Shown piece after piece: positions 11,902 through 21,086 of a DNA stretch of 64,000 bases. Origin of the DNA: Sphingopyxis sp. JAI108 (GTDB lineage Bacteria; Pseudomonadota; Alphaproteobacteria; Sphingomonadales; Sphingomonadaceae); assembly GCF_013410105.1 (NCBI RefSeq), contig NZ_JACCCJ010000002.1:62001-126000 (forward strand). The letters run 5' to 3'. A program made the translations under genes and the position numbers. Numbering within the stretch: the stretch's first letter is position 1; each line of letters opens with the position of its first letter. The notes below the pieces were generated by a model that was not told the DNA's origin, made no database searches, and saw nothing but the letters and a program-made list of their open reading frames with translations.

Positions 11902-12435
11902 ATGTTTTCTTCACTTCGCAAATTGTTCCGGTCCGAACCCGATCCGCGCGAAGCGCGGCGCCCGCTGTGGGACGCCGTCGTCGCGACGGCGCGCGCGCCG
12001 CACTGGTATGCCGTGGGCGGGGTGCCCGACACGCTCGACGGTCGCTTCGACATGATCAGCCTTATACTCGCGCTTGTGCTGCACCGGGTCGACGAGGATC
12101 CGGAACGAGGACTCGCCGGGGTCCAGCTCACCGAATTGTTCGTGAACGACATGGACGGCCAGATGCGTCAGATCGGCTTTGGCGACATGGTCGTCGGCAA
12201 ACAGGTCGGCCGGATGATGAGCGCGCTTGGCGGACGGCTCGGCGCCTATCGCGCCGCCGACGGCTCGGCGGAACTGCGCGAGGCGCTGGTCCGGAACCTG
12301 TGGCGCGGCCAAGCGCCCGACGAAGCAGGATTGGCGCATGTGCTGGCGGAAGTGACTACGCTCCGTGCGGCGCTGGCGGCAACGCCGGTTTCCGATCTGG
12401 TCTTGGCCGACAGGTTGGACGGCGTGCGGCCGTGA
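11902..12435 (+). CDS. Ubiquinol-cytochrome c chaperone family protein (Cbp3-like)
   Basis: The 177-residue protein matches the CBP3/UQCC1 family, whose members help assemble the cytochrome bc1 complex. Recognisable segments are the helical HWYAVGGVPDTLDGRFDM, then LALVLHR, and LFVNDMDGQMRQIGFGDM with the conserved acidic DMDGQ stretch. There is no signal peptide, so it is probably cytoplasmic or peripheral to the membrane. Its TGA overlaps the GTG start of the YceD-type gene (GTGA), so the two are translationally coupled. The partner cytochrome b gene is not in the window. Confidence 0.88.
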   Translation: MFSSLRKLFRSEPDPREARRPLWDAVVATARAPHWYAVGGVPDTLDGRFDMISLILALVLHRVDEDPERGLAGVQLTELFVNDMDGQMRQIGFGDMVVGKQVGRMMSALGGRLGAYRAADGSAELREALVRNLWRGQAPDEAGLAHVLAEVTTLRAALAATPVSDLVLADRLDGVRP

Positions 12436-12959
12436 CGCCCCCCGAATTCCCCCTGATCGTGACGCTCGCCGATGCGGCGCACGGCCGCGCGATTGCGGTC
12501 GAGGCCGACGCCGACGCACGCGCAGCCATCGCCCGGCGCCTCGGTCTCGTCGCACTCGACCGCTTTGCGCTCGCCGCTGATGTCCGCGCGATCGCGGGCG
12601 GGATCGCTGCGAGAGGCGAAGTCCAAGCCGACGTCGTGCAGGCGTGCGCCGCGACCGACCTGCCCGTTCCCGGGACGATCGCCGAGCCGTTCGACCTCCG
12701 CTTCCTGCGCGATGTCGATGCGCCGGTCGGCGAGGATGAGGAGATCGAGATCGGCAGTGAGGACCTTGACCTGCTACCCCTCGAAGGCGACCGGATCGAC
12801 CTTGGCGAAGCGGCGGTGCAGACGCTCTCGCTCGCGCTCGATCCCTTCCCGCGCCATCCCGACGCCGAGCGCATCCTTGCCGAGAAGGGTGTGCTCAGCG
12901 AGGCAGCGGCGGGTCCGTTCGCGGCGCTCGCGAAGCTGCGCGGAAAGCCCGGCGCCTAG
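12432..12959 (+). CDS. YceD/DUF177 family protein
   Basis: The 175-residue protein belongs to the DUF177 (YceD) family, linked in other bacteria to 23S rRNA and ribosome assembly. It has the family's conserved acidic segment DEEIEIGSEDLDLLPLEGDRIDLGEA and the terminal PFAALAKLR. The usual Cys pair is reduced here to a single QACAATDLPVPG site. The start is GTG 12432, overlapping the stop of the preceding chaperone gene. In many bacteria yceD sits before rpmF-plsX-fabH; here that context is missing. Its TAG overlaps the convergent stop of the SRPBCC gene. Confidence 0.85.
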   Translation: MTPPEFPLIVTLADAAHGRAIAVEADADARAAIARRLGLVALDRFALAADVRAIAGGIAARGEVQADVVQACAATDLPVPGTIAEPFDLRFLRDVDAPVGEDEEIEIGSEDLDLLPLEGDRIDLGEAAVQTLSLALDPFPRHPDAERILAEKGVLSEAAAGPFAALAKLRGKPGA

Positions 12960-13636
12960 CGGCCTTCGTCGGGCGCTGGCTTCGCTTCTTCTTCGACCAG
13001 GTCGGCGACTGCGGCGTCGAGCCCGGGCTCTTCTTTCGCAGCGGGTTCTGCGGCCGGTTTCTCGGCCGCCTTTTCGTCGCGCGTCGGCGGCAACGCCCCG
13101 CCGAGCGCGTTGGTGAGCCCAAGCAATTGCTCGCCGATCACCTTGTCGACCGCAGGCGCGATGTCCGCGACCTTGAAGCGCATATAGCCGCCGACGACAT
13201 AGTCGAAGCGCAGCGCGCTCCCCGTCGGCGTCTCCTTGACCTGGATCGTCAGCGTGCCGGCGAGCGCCTCGCCCTGCAGCGGGCCGAAAGCGCCTGAGAG
13301 GCGGAGCAGTTCGTTCGGTTTCGCAAAGACGATGCGCGCATGCTGGACGCTGCCGACACCCGAACCGGCGTCGGGCAGTTTTTCGCAAAAACAGCCCCCC
13401 GCCTGCGAATCGAGCCAGAAGTTGGCAGCATCACCGGACCAGCTATGCTCCTTCGACCACCAGTTCTGCGGCATGCGGAGCATTTTCCAGACGTCGGCCG
13501 GCGTCGCGGCGACCTGCGCCGTATGCGCGACGGTAAAGCCGATATCGCCCTGATCTATGATCTTGGCGTGTGCCGCCGGTGCGAAGACAAGCGCTCCCGC
13601 CAGCGCCGCACCCGTGGAATATCCCGAAATCGCCAT
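12956..13636 (-). CDS. Exported SRPBCC-family protein
   Basis: The 226-residue protein has a Sec signal peptide (cleavage expected after AHA, residue 24). A START/Bet v1-like SRPBCC fold follows, with the WKMLRMPQNWWSKEHSWSG segment typical of polyketide-cyclase-like lipid-binding domains. The C-terminal 55 residues are Ala/Glu/Pro/Lys-rich and probably disordered. The fold binds hydrophobic ligands, but the ligand and role are unknown. It lies 54 bases downstream of adk on the same strand, where rpsM would be expected in many proteobacteria. Confidence 0.78.
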   Translation of the reverse strand: MAISGYSTGAALAGALVFAPAAHAKIIDQGDIGFTVAHTAQVAATPADVWKMLRMPQNWWSKEHSWSGDAANFWLDSQAGGCFCEKLPDAGSGVGSVQHARIVFAKPNELLRLSGAFGPLQGEALAGTLTIQVKETPTGSALRFDYVVGGYMRFKVADIAPAVDKVIGEQLLGLTNALGGALPPTRDEKAAEKPAAEPAAKEEPGLDAAVADLVEEEAKPAPDEGR

Positions 13637-13690
13637 CAGCCCGTCCCCCCTTTGCGTCTCAATAACCGGCGCCGGGGAAACTGGCTAGAC

Positions 13691-14344
13691 TCAGCCCGCG
13701 AGGATCGTTTCGATCGCGTCGTTGACCTCGTCGATCGGCGCCATGCCGTCGACATGCGTCACGATGCCGCGCGCTTCGTAGATCGGCAGGATCGGCGCGG
13801 TCTTGGCCCGATATTCGGCCATGCGCGTGCGGACCGTTTCCTCATTGTCGTCGGGACGGCGTTTGAATTCCGTCGAGCCGCAAACGTCGCAAACATTCTC
13901 CACCTTGGGGAGCTTGTAGCGGTCGTGGTAACCCGCGCCGCACTTCGCGCAGCTGAAGCGGCCGGTGATGCGGTCGACGAGCGCGTCTTCCTCGACCCGC
14001 AGCTCGATCACATGGTCGAGCTTGCGGCCACGATCCGAGAGGATCGTGTCGAGCGCGTCGGCCTGCGCCGCGGTGCGCGGATAGCCGTCGAAGATCACCG
14101 AGACGTCGGGGCCGAGCTGGTCGAGCCGCTCGCCGATCAGGCCCGAGACGATCGCGTCGGAGACGAGTTCGCCCGCATCCATCACCGCCTTGGCCTGGAG
14201 GCCGATCGGGGTTCCCGCCTTGACCGCGGCGCGCAGCATGTCGCCCGTCGAAAGCTGGACCATGCCATGCTCGTCCTCGAGGCGCGACGCCTGCGTTCCC
14301 TTGCCCGCCCCCGGCGGACCCAGCAAAATGATGTTCAGCGTCAT
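13691..14344 (-). CDS. adk: Adenylate kinase
   Basis: Adenylate kinase interconverts ATP + AMP and two ADP in the cytoplasm. The 217-residue protein has the P-loop GPPGAGKGT at 9-17, the AMP-binding region DMLRAAV, and FDGYPRT at 85-91. It is the long form with a LID domain. The LID carries a four-cysteine zinc site (Cys132, Cys135, Cys152, Cys155), common in Gram-positives and some alphaproteobacteria and absent from E. coli Adk. It follows secY in the spc operon with a 48-base gap. Confidence 0.97.
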   Translation of the reverse strand: MTLNIILLGPPGAGKGTQASRLEDEHGMVQLSTGDMLRAAVKAGTPIGLQAKAVMDAGELVSDAIVSGLIGERLDQLGPDVSVIFDGYPRTAAQADALDTILSDRGRKLDHVIELRVEEDALVDRITGRFSCAKCGAGYHDRYKLPKVENVCDVCGSTEFKRRPDDNEETVRTRMAEYRAKTAPILPIYEARGIVTHVDGMAPIDEVNDAIETILAG

Positions 14345-14392
14345 GGGGACCCCTGTTTGCCCTACCGTGTCGCAAGTGCCGTAGCGGGCGCC

Positions 14393-15766
14393 TTAGCGCC
14401 GCGCAACGCCGCCCTTCAATTTGGCCTTCTTGATGAGGTCGCCATATTGATGCGCGAGCATGTGGCTCTGGATCTGGCTGATCGTGTCGATCGTGACGTT
14501 GACGATGATCAGCAGGCTGGTGCCGCCGAGCTGGAACGGCAGGCCCGACTGCGCGATGAAATATTCGGGGATCAGACAGATCGCCGCCAGATAGGCCGCA
14601 CCGAGCACGGTGATGCGCGTCAGCACGAAGTCGAGATAGGTCGCGGTATTCTTGCCCGGGCGGATGCCGGGGATGAAGCCGTTCTGCTTTTTGAGATTGT
14701 CGGCGGTTTCTTCGGGGTTGAAGACGACCGCGACGTAGAAGAAGCAGAAGAAGATGATGCCCGCGGCATAAAGCGCCATATAGAGCGGCTGGCCGTGCGC
14801 GAGATACTGGTTGAGCGTGATCAGGAAATCGCCGGTTGCAGTGTCGCCCTGGACATTCTGCCCCATCATCTGCGTCACCGTCAACGGCATCAGCAGCAGC
14901 GACGAGGCGAAGATCGGCGGGATGACACCGGCGGTATTGACCTTGAGCGGCAAGTGGCTGCGGTCGGCCTGCATCACGCCGCGCTGCGTCGCGCGCTTCG
15001 GATACTGGACGAGGACGCGGCGCTGCGCGCGTTCCATGAAGCTGATGAAAGCGATGATCACGATCGCGCCGCCGATGACGGCAAAGATCGTGCCGCCGCC
15101 CATCGAACCTTCGCGGACCTGCGTGAACATCTGCGCAAAGCTGCGCGGCAACTGCGCGAGGATGCCCGCCATGATGATCAGCGAAACGCCGTTACCGATA
15201 CCGCGGCTGGTGATCTGCTCGCCGAGCCACATCAGGAAGAGCGTGCCGCCGACGATCGAGATGACCGCGCCGACGCGGAACATCATGCCGGGGTCGACGA
15301 CCGCGGCGATGCCCTGGCTCGCGCCGAGCGTTTCGAGCCCGACGGCGATGAAATAACCCTGGATCGCGGTCAGCGCGACGGTGCCGTAGCGCGTATACTG
15401 GTTGAGCTTCTTGCGTCCGCTTTCGCCCTCTTTCTTGAGCGCGGCGAGGCTGGGCGACAAGGCGGCCGCCAGCTGAACGACGATCGACGCCGTGATATAG
15501 GGCATGACGCCGAGCGCGATGATGCTCATGCGCTCGAGACTGCCGCCCGAGAAAGTGTTGAAGATGTCGAGGACGCCGCCCGACGCCGCCTGCGAATAAA
15601 GGTTCGACAGCGCGACGGGATCGACCCCGGGAAGCGGCACGAACGACAGGAAACGGAAGACGATCAGCGCGCCGATCGTGAACCAGATGCGGTTCTTGAG
15701 TTCGGTCGCCTGACCGAACTTCGAAAAGTTCAGGTTGGATGCAAGCTGGTCGGCGCGAGAGGCCAT
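14393..15766 (-). CDS. secY: Protein translocase subunit SecY
   Basis: SecY is the channel-forming membrane subunit of the SecYEG translocon. The 457-residue protein has the expected ten hydrophobic segments. Family marks are RIWFTIGALIVFRFLSFVPLPGVD (first transmembrane segment), GVMPYITASI, the GNGVSLIIMAGI segment, and a basic C-terminus (KKAKLKGGVARR). It lies 143 bases after rplO in the spc operon. That gap contains a GC-rich inverted repeat (15870-15877 with 15895-15902) but no obvious gene. Confidence 0.98.
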   Translation of the reverse strand: MASRADQLASNLNFSKFGQATELKNRIWFTIGALIVFRFLSFVPLPGVDPVALSNLYSQAASGGVLDIFNTFSGGSLERMSIIALGVMPYITASIVVQLAAALSPSLAALKKEGESGRKKLNQYTRYGTVALTAIQGYFIAVGLETLGASQGIAAVVDPGMMFRVGAVISIVGGTLFLMWLGEQITSRGIGNGVSLIIMAGILAQLPRSFAQMFTQVREGSMGGGTIFAVIGGAIVIIAFISFMERAQRRVLVQYPKRATQRGVMQADRSHLPLKVNTAGVIPPIFASSLLLMPLTVTQMMGQNVQGDTATGDFLITLNQYLAHGQPLYMALYAAGIIFFCFFYVAVVFNPEETADNLKKQNGFIPGIRPGKNTATYLDFVLTRITVLGAAYLAAICLIPEYFIAQSGLPFQLGGTSLLIIVNVTIDTISQIQSHMLAHQYGDLIKKAKLKGGVARR

Positions 15767-15909
15767 GGTGATCTTTCCTCGAGTGGCGGACCGCGCCCCC
15801 GCGACCCGGCGCCTATGTGCGTTCGCCAGTCACGAAGCGCAAGGGCAAAGGCCCGAATTCAGATGCGTCGGGGGCGGATCGACCTGTCGCCGACCCGCCC
15901 CCAAGTGCA

Positions 15910-16434
15910 TTAGTTCTTGGCTGCCGCTTCGGCCTTGCGCTTGGCTTTCTTGCCTTCGCCTTCGGCCTTGGGTTCGGGCAGTTCGACCTTGCCGCCAACC
16001 TTTTCGACCGCTTCGATCGCGCCCTTCGACGCGCCAGCGACCGAGAAGTTCAGCTTGGTGGTGAGTTCACCCTTGGCGAGGAGGCGGACGCCGTCCTTGC
16101 CGCCGCGGGCAACGCCGGCGGCCTTGAGCGCGGCGTGATCGACCACGGCCTTGGCGTCGAGCGTCTTCGCGTCGACCAGCTTCTGGATCATGCCCAGATT
16201 GACGATCGCGAAGTCCTTGCCGAAGATGTTGTTGAAGCCGCGCTTCGGGATGCGCATGTGGAGCGGCATCTGGCCGCCCTCGAAGCCGTTGATCGCAACG
16301 CCGCTGCGCGCCTTCTGGCCCTTCTGGCCGCGGCCGGCGGTCTTGCCCTTGCCCGAGCCGATGCCGCGTCCGACGCGCATGCGGCCCTTGCGGGCGCCGT
16401 TGTTGTCACGAAGTTCGTTAAGCTTGATAGTCAT
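15910..16434 (-). CDS. rplO: 50S ribosomal protein L15
   Basis: L15 helps late assembly of the large subunit. The 174-residue protein starts [16 protein letters not shown] and has the glycine-rich [21 protein letters not shown] stretch typical of L15. It is longer than the usual 145-150 residues because of a Lys/Ala/Glu-rich C-terminal tail ([21 protein letters not shown]). It is separated from rpmD by the DUF1737 gene, which is not usual in the spc operon. Confidence 0.98.
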   Translation of the reverse strand: MTIKLNELRDNNGARKGRMRVGRGIGSGKGKTAGRGQKGQKARSGVAINGFEGGQMPLHMRIPKRGFNNIFGKDFAIVNLGMIQKLVDAKTLDAKAVVDHAALKAAGVARGGKDGVRLLAKGELTTKLNFSVAGASKGAIEAVEKVGGKVELPEPKAEGEGKKAKRKAEAAAKN

Positions 16435-16475
16435 GGTTGCACTCGCTTTCGCTGTGTTCGCGCTATGGACTGGTT

Positions 16476-16682
16476 TCAGTCCGGTTCGATTTCACTCGAC
16501 GGCTGAAAACCGGGATAGGGCCCGGCCTTCTCCATCACGATGGCCTGGGCGACATAGCCGCGGCCATCGACATTGGTGATCGAGGGGCTGCCGTGAAGCT
16601 GCCACCCCCGGTTGAGCAGTCCTTCGACGCGCGCGCAGAACGCGCTGTCATCGGGACCGGTCAACACACGGTAGAGCTTCAC
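16476..16682 (-). CDS. DUF1737-type small protein in the spc operon
   Basis: The 68-residue protein starts with GTG (16682) six bases after the rpmD stop, with a GAGGG element inside the end of rpmD, so it is probably translated with the operon. The core KLYRVLTG...[12 protein letters not shown] and the closing [10 protein letters not shown] segment match the small DUF1737 family, which has no known function. It lies between rpmD and rplO, where proteobacteria normally have no gene. It may bind the ribosome or simply ride on strong expression; neither can be decided from the sequence. Confidence 0.8.
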   Translation of the reverse strand: MKLYRVLTGPDDSAFCARVEGLLNRGWQLHGSPSITNVDGRGYVAQAIVMEKAGPYPGFQPSSEIEPD

Positions 16683-16688
16683 TGCCGT

Positions 16689-16874
16689 TTAGCCCTCGAC
16701 GACTTCCACCATATGCGGAAGCTTGCGGATCATGCCGCGCACTTCCGGGGTGTCGACCAGTTCGACCTCGCGGTGCATCTTGCCCAGGCCGAGGCCGGTC
16801 AGGATGGCGCGCTGGCTCTTCGGACGACGGATCGGCGAACCGATCTGGCGGATCTTGATCTTCTTGTCGGCCAT
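16689..16874 (-). CDS. rpmD: 50S ribosomal protein L30
   Basis: L30 is a small large-subunit protein. The 61-residue product ([19 protein letters not shown], then [22 protein letters not shown]) is a full-length, typical bacterial L30. It starts four bases after rpsE in the spc operon and is followed by the unusual DUF1737 gene instead of rplO. Confidence 0.97.
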   Translation of the reverse strand: MADKKIKIRQIGSPIRRPKSQRAILTGLGLGKMHREVELVDTPEVRGMIRKLPHMVEVVEG

Positions 16875-16878
16875 TGTC

Positions 16879-17613
16879 TTACTCCGTCACCGCCGCGGCT
16901 TCCGCCTCGGCTGCGCGGTCGGACGCGCCGCCACGCTTGATCAGGTCCGAAACCTTCTTGCCGCGACGCTGCGCGACCGACTTCGGGCTGGTCTGTTCGC
17001 CGAGCGCCTCGAAAGTCGCGCGGATCATGTTGTAGGGGTTCGAGGTGCCGACCGACTTGGTCACCACATCGGCAACGCCCAGCGATTCGAACACGGCGCG
17101 CATCGGGCCACCGGCGATGATGCCGGTACCGGCGGGGGCCGAACGCAGCGTCACATTGCCGGCGCCGAAATGGCCGCGGCCATCATGGTGCAGCGTGCGG
17201 CCGTCGCGCAGCGGAACGCGGATCATCGCCTTCTTCGCGGCAGCGGTCGCCTTCGAAATGGCTTCGGGCACTTCGCGCGCCTTGCCATGGCCGAAACCGG
17301 CGCGACCCTTGCCATCGCCGACGACGACGAGCGCGGCGAAACCGAAGCGCTTGCCGCCCTTCACGGTCTTCGAGACGCGGTTGATGTGGACGAGCTTTTC
17401 GATCAGCTCTTCGCCGCCATCCTCGTCGCGCGGACGACGATCGTCGCGGCGGCCACGGCCACCGTCACGACCGCCGCGTCCACCATCGCGACCACCGCCG
17501 CCGCCACGGCCGCGGCGCGGAGCCTGGTTCGTGACTTCGGCGTTGGTGGCTTCGGGAGCCAGGGTCGCTTCGGGCTGGTTGCCCGGACCGGTGCTGTTTT
17601 CTTCAGCCATCAT
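16879..17613 (-). CDS. rpsE: 30S ribosomal protein S5 with RG-rich N-terminal extension
   Basis: S5 sits at the mRNA entry tunnel and affects accuracy. The 244-residue protein is well above the usual 165-170. The S5 core begins near [15 protein letters not shown], about residue 68, and has [17 protein letters not shown] and [13 protein letters not shown]. The first 65 residues are an extension: an acidic/polar start followed by repeated [14 protein letters not shown] units at about 33-60. Two ATG codons stand in tandem with GGAG upstream; I use the first. The start overlaps the rplR stop by one base. Confidence 0.97.
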   Translation of the reverse strand: MMAEENSTGPGNQPEATLAPEATNAEVTNQAPRRGRGGGGGRDGGRGGRDGGRGRRDDRRPRDEDGGEELIEKLVHINRVSKTVKGGKRFGFAALVVVGDGKGRAGFGHGKAREVPEAISKATAAAKKAMIRVPLRDGRTLHHDGRGHFGAGNVTLRSAPAGTGIIAGGPMRAVFESLGVADVVTKSVGTSNPYNMIRATFEALGEQTSPKSVAQRRGKKVSDLIKRGGASDRAAEAEAAAVTE

Positions 17614-17966
17614 TAAAACTCCAATCCGCCTTCGCGAGCCGCGTCGGCCAGCGCCTTGATGCGCCCGTGGAACAGGAAGCCGCCGCGGTCGAACACGACC
17701 TGCGTCACGCCCGCCTTCTTGGCGGCAGCGGCGAGGCGCGAACCGACGTCGGCCGCAGCCGCGGTCGTCGCGCCGGTCTTGCCGCGGACATCCTTGTCGA
17801 GCGTCGAGGCCGCGGCCAGCGTGGTGCCGGCGGCGTCATCGATGAGCTGCGCATAGATGTGACGGCCCGAGCGGTGCACCGAAAGGCGCGGACGCCCGGC
17901 GGCGCGCTGACGGAGCGCGGTACGGACGCGCTGGCGACGTTTTTGGAAAGGGGTAAGATGTGCCAT
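17613..17966 (-). CDS. rplR: 50S ribosomal protein L18
   Basis: L18 binds 5S rRNA with L5 and L25 in the central protuberance. The 117-residue product has the typical pattern: basic N-terminus ([16 protein letters not shown]), [18 protein letters not shown], and the C-terminal [28 protein letters not shown]. It is full length and coupled to rpsE through a one-base overlap. Confidence 0.98.
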   Translation of the reverse strand: MAHLTPFQKRRQRVRTALRQRAAGRPRLSVHRSGRHIYAQLIDDAAGTTLAAASTLDKDVRGKTGATTAAAADVGSRLAAAAKKAGVTQVVFDRGGFLFHGRIKALADAAREGGLEF

Positions 17967-17969
17967 GGC

Positions 17970-18503
17970 TTACTTCTTCTTGCCTTCTTTGCGGAAGATG
18001 TACTCGCCGCGATACTTGATACCCTTGCCCTTGTAGGGCTCGGGCTTGCGCCAACGGCGGATTTCCGCCGCGACCTGGCCGACCTGCTGCTTGTCGATGC
18101 CGCTGATCTCGATCGTCGTGTTGTCCGGCGTCTTGATCTCGATGCCTTCGGGCACCGCGAAATCGACATCATGGCTGTAGCCGAGCTGCAGCTTCAGCGT
18201 CTTGCCCTGCGAGTTGGCGCGATAGCCGACACCGGTGATTTCGAGCACCTTGGTGAAGCCTTCGGTCACACCCGTGATCAGGTTCTGCACCAGCGTCCGC
18301 TGCATGCCCCAGAAGGCGCGCGCTTCGCGGGTATCGTTCGCGGGCTGGACCGAGATGCTGCCTTCGCCGACTTCATATTTGATGAGGTCGGACAGCGGCA
18401 TCGCCAGCGTGCCCTTCGGACCCTTCACCGACAGCTCGCCGCCGTCGATCGCGGCGGTGACACCGCCGGGGATCGCTACTGCCTTTTTACCAATGCGCGA
18501 CAT
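17970..18503 (-). CDS. rplF: 50S ribosomal protein L6
   Basis: L6 lies near the factor-binding stalk base. The 177-residue product has both L6 repeats, with [15 protein letters not shown] at the start and the signature [16 protein letters not shown] near the C-terminus. It is of standard length. Its ATG overlaps the rpsH stop by one base (TGATG), suggesting coupled translation. Confidence 0.98.
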   Translation of the reverse strand: MSRIGKKAVAIPGGVTAAIDGGELSVKGPKGTLAMPLSDLIKYEVGEGSISVQPANDTREARAFWGMQRTLVQNLITGVTEGFTKVLEITGVGYRANSQGKTLKLQLGYSHDVDFAVPEGIEIKTPDNTTIEISGIDKQQVGQVAAEIRRWRKPEPYKGKGIKYRGEYIFRKEGKKK

Positions 18504-18907
18504 CAGAACACCTCCGCCAGCACTTCGCCGCCGACATTATGTTCGCGGGCTTCGGCGTCCGAAAGGACGCCGCGCGGGGTCGACACGATGGTGATGCCCA
18601 GGCCGTTGCGCACGATCGGCAGTTCTTTCGAACCCGAATAGATGCGACGGCCAGGCTTCGAGACGCGGGCCACATGGCGGATCGCCGGCTGGCCTTCGAA
18701 ATATTTGAGCTCGATGCGGATGCCCTTGTGCTGGCCCTTCGCGCCCAGCGCTTCTTCGCTGTAGCCGCGGATATAGCCTTCGCGCTGGAGAACATCGAGA
18801 ACGCGGACGCGCAGCGTCGAGGCGGGCGTGAGGACGCTGTCCTTCTTCGCCTGCTGGCCGTTGCGGATGCGGGTGAGCATATCACCCAGGGGATCGGTCA
18901 TTGCCAT
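18503..18907 (-). CDS. rpsH: 30S ribosomal protein S8
   Basis: S8 binds the central domain of 16S rRNA and, in E. coli, represses the spc operon by binding its mRNA. The 134-residue product has [16 protein letters not shown] at the start and the C-terminal [29 protein letters not shown] 18907 has AAGGGA eight bases upstream; ATG 18901 (MTDPL) would match the commonest N-terminus of the family. Confidence 0.98.
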   Translation of the reverse strand: MAMTDPLGDMLTRIRNGQQAKKDSVLTPASTLRVRVLDVLQREGYIRGYSEEALGAKGQHKGIRIELKYFEGQPAIRHVARVSKPGRRIYSGSKELPIVRNGLGITIVSTPRGVLSDAEAREHNVGGEVLAEVF

Positions 18908-18919
18908 CTTGTCAGTCCC

Positions 18920-19225
18920 TTACCAGCTCGACTTCACAACACCGGGGATCAGGCCCTTGTTGGCCAGATCGCGGAGCTGGATACGGCACAGCCGGAATTT
19001 GCGATAATAAGCGCGCGGGCGGCCCGTCAGCTCGCACCGGTTACGGATGCGGGTCGGATTGCCGTTGCGCGGGATTTCCGCCATCTTGAGGCGCGCGATC
19101 AGACGCTCGCCTTCGTCGAGCGACGTGTCCGCCGCGATCGCCTTCAGCTTCGCGTAGCGGCCGGCATATTTCTTCACCAGCTGCTTGCGACGCTCGTTCT
19201 TGTTTACCGAACTCAGTTTCGCCAT
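18920..19225 (-). CDS. rpsN: 30S ribosomal protein S14
   Basis: S14 is a small-subunit head protein. The 101-residue product is the long, zinc-free form: the position that would hold CxxC pairs reads [27 protein letters not shown], so the four-cysteine ribbon is incomplete. It lies between rplE and rpsH in standard order. Confidence 0.98.
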   Translation of the reverse strand: MAKLSSVNKNERRKQLVKKYAGRYAKLKAIAADTSLDEGERLIARLKMAEIPRNGNPTRIRNRCELTGRPRAYYRKFRLCRIQLRDLANKGLIPGVVKSSW

Positions 19226-19276
19226 GACTTAAGTTCTCTTTCCTTCTTGAAAGAGCCTGCCTGGTCCCTTGCGGGA

Positions 19277-19855
19277 TCAGGCGGCTTCCTTTTCCTGCGC
19301 TTCGATCGGGAAGGGGAAGCCGAACAGCTTGAGCAGTTCGCGGGCTTCCTCGTCCGTACGGGCGGTGGTGGTGACGATCACGTCCATACCGCGCACCTGG
19401 TCGATGCGGTCATAGTTGATCTCGGGGAAGATGATCTGCTCTTTCAGGCCCATGGCATAGTTGCCACGGCCGTCGAAGCTGGTCGCCGACACGCCGCGGA
19501 AGTCGCGGATGCGGGGCATTGCGATCGTGATCAGCCGGTCGAGGAATTCATACATGCGTTCGCGGCGCAGGGTGACCTTGCAGCCGATCGGCATGCCTTC
19601 GCGCAGCTTGAACTGTGCGATCGACTTCTTCGCCTTGGTCACGACGGGCTTCTGGCCGGCGATGAGTTCCATCTCGGCAGCGGCCGCTTCGACCTTCTTC
19701 TTGTCCTGCGTGGCCTCGCCGACGCCCATGTTGAGCACGATCTTTTCGATCTTCGGCACTTCCATCGCATTCTTGTAACCGAATTTTTCGGTCATCGCCT
19801 TGACGATCACATCGTCGTAGCGCGTGCGCATGCGCGGGGTGTAGTTATCAGCCAT
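19277..19855 (-). CDS. rplE: 50S ribosomal protein L5
   Basis: L5 binds 5S rRNA and contacts the P-site tRNA. The 192-residue product has [18 protein letters not shown], the [14 protein letters not shown] segment and the closing FGFPF. It is of normal length with a short acidic tail. Its start overlaps the end of rplX by eight bases. Confidence 0.98.
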   Translation of the reverse strand: MADNYTPRMRTRYDDVIVKAMTEKFGYKNAMEVPKIEKIVLNMGVGEATQDKKKVEAAAAEMELIAGQKPVVTKAKKSIAQFKLREGMPIGCKVTLRRERMYEFLDRLITIAMPRIRDFRGVSATSFDGRGNYAMGLKEQIIFPEINYDRIDQVRGMDVIVTTTARTDEEARELLKLFGFPFPIEAQEKEAA

Positions 19856-20165
19856 TGATCGTCTCCCCGGACTTCACGGCCACACGGACCTTCTTGCCGT
19901 CCTTGGTTTCAAAACGAACGCGCGTCGGCTTGCCGGTCTTGGGATCGGCGAGCGCAACCTTGCTTGCGAACAGCGGCGCTTCCTTGCGCTCGAGACCACC
20001 CTGCGGGTTGGTCTGGCTCGGCTTGCGGTGGCGCGTGATGACGTTGACGCCCGCGACGACGACCTTGCCGTCCTTCGGCAGGCTCTGCGTCACTTCGCCG
20101 GTCTTGCCCTTGTCCTTGCCGGACAGGATAACGACCGTGTCGCCCTTCTTGATCTTGTTCGCCAT
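19848..20165 (-). CDS. rplX: 50S ribosomal protein L24
   Basis: L24 initiates large-subunit assembly and lies at the exit tunnel. The 105-residue product begins with the KOW motif ([21 protein letters not shown]), followed by VIVAGVNV-like and [12 protein letters not shown] segments. It is full length. It overlaps rplE by eight bases and lies two bases after rplN. Confidence 0.98.
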   Translation of the reverse strand: MANKIKKGDTVVILSGKDKGKTGEVTQSLPKDGKVVVAGVNVITRHRKPSQTNPQGGLERKEAPLFASKVALADPKTGKPTRVRFETKDGKKVRVAVKSGETING

Positions 20166-20167
20166 GG

Positions 20168-20536
20168 TCAGAGCACCTCCGGCGCCAGGCTGATGATCTT
20201 CATGTAGCCGCGGCCGCGCAGTTCGCGGACGACGGGGCCGAAGATACGCGTGCCGATCGGCTCTTCATTCTTGTTGACGAGCACGGCGGCGTTGCTGTCG
20301 AAACGGATCACCGAGCCATCGGCGCGGCGGACGTCCTTGGCGGTGCGGACGATGACGGCGCGATGCACGTCGCCCTTCTTCACCTTGCCGCGCGGCTGGG
20401 CTTCCTTGATCGACACGACGATCACGTCGCCCACGCCGGCGGTACGACGCTTCGAGCCGCCGAGCACCTTGATGCACTGGACGCGCTTCGCGCCGCTGTT
20501 GTCGGCGACTTCCAATTGTGACTGCATCTGGATCAT
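20168..20536 (-). CDS. rplN: 50S ribosomal protein L14
   Basis: L14 lies at the subunit interface and is the docking point of the silencing factor RsfS. The 122-residue product has [28 protein letters not shown] at the start and [24 protein letters not shown] at the end, both typical. It is of exact family length. Confidence 0.98.
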   Translation of the reverse strand: MIQMQSQLEVADNSGAKRVQCIKVLGGSKRRTAGVGDVIVVSIKEAQPRGKVKKGDVHRAVIVRTAKDVRRADGSVIRFDSNAAVLVNKNEEPIGTRIFGPVVRELRGRGYMKIISLAPEVL

Positions 20537-20597
20537 CGATGCATTTCCTTCTTCCTTGGCCTACCGGGATGCCCCGGCGGTTCCGTGAAACTCAGCT

Positions 20598-20867
20598 TCA
20601 GGCGTCAGCAGCCGTTTTGGGCTTGCTGTGGGTGTCGACCTTGTCGAGCACCTTCCAGGTCTTCAGCTTCGAAATCGGCTTCGTTTCCTCGATACGGACG
20701 GTTTCGCCGGCCTTGATGGCGTTGTCCTCATCGTGGGCGTGATATTTTTTCGAACGGCGGATGATCTTGCCGTACAGAGGGTGCTTCACCTTCCGTTCGA
20801 CTTTCACCACGACGGTCTTGTCGCCCTTGTCGGACACCACCGTGCCGGTCAGAATGCGCTTCGGCAT
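20598..20867 (-). CDS. rpsQ: 30S ribosomal protein S17
   Basis: S17 is a primary 16S rRNA binding protein of the OB-fold type. The 89-residue product has [27 protein letters not shown] and the [15 protein letters not shown] stretch. It is full length. It stands 61 bases before rplN and 11 bases after rpmC. Confidence 0.98.
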   Translation of the reverse strand: MPKRILTGTVVSDKGDKTVVVKVERKVKHPLYGKIIRRSKKYHAHDEDNAIKAGETVRIEETKPISKLKTWKVLDKVDTHSKPKTAADA

Positions 20868-20878
20868 CGATAGTCTCC

Positions 20879-21082
20879 TTACTTCGCGGCCGAGCGCGAA
20901 CGCTCGGTCTGCTGCGTCTTGATGCGGGCGATCGAGCGCCGCACTTCCTTGACGCGCGAGGCCTTTTCAAGCTGGCCGGTGGCCGCCTGGAAGCGGAGGT
21001 TGAACGCCTCGCGCTTCAGTTCGCCAAGCTGTTCGGCGAGCTGGTCGTCGGTCTTGGCCTTGAAATCTTCGGTCTTGGCCAT
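20879..21082 (-). CDS. rpmC: 50S ribosomal protein L29
   Basis: L29 is a small two-helix protein at the tunnel exit that contributes to the docking site for trigger factor and SRP. The 67-residue product has the [38 protein letters not shown] pattern. It lies four bases after rplP in the S10 operon. Confidence 0.97.
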   Translation of the reverse strand: MAKTEDFKAKTDDQLAEQLGELKREAFNLRFQAATGQLEKASRVKEVRRSIARIKTQQTERSRSAAK

Positions 21083-21086
21083 GTCC

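Noticed and set aside
13340..15913. Long plus-strand open frame opposite adk and secY
   Set aside because: Antisense shadow of conserved genes; composition is rich in Arg/Asp/His and has no domain pattern.
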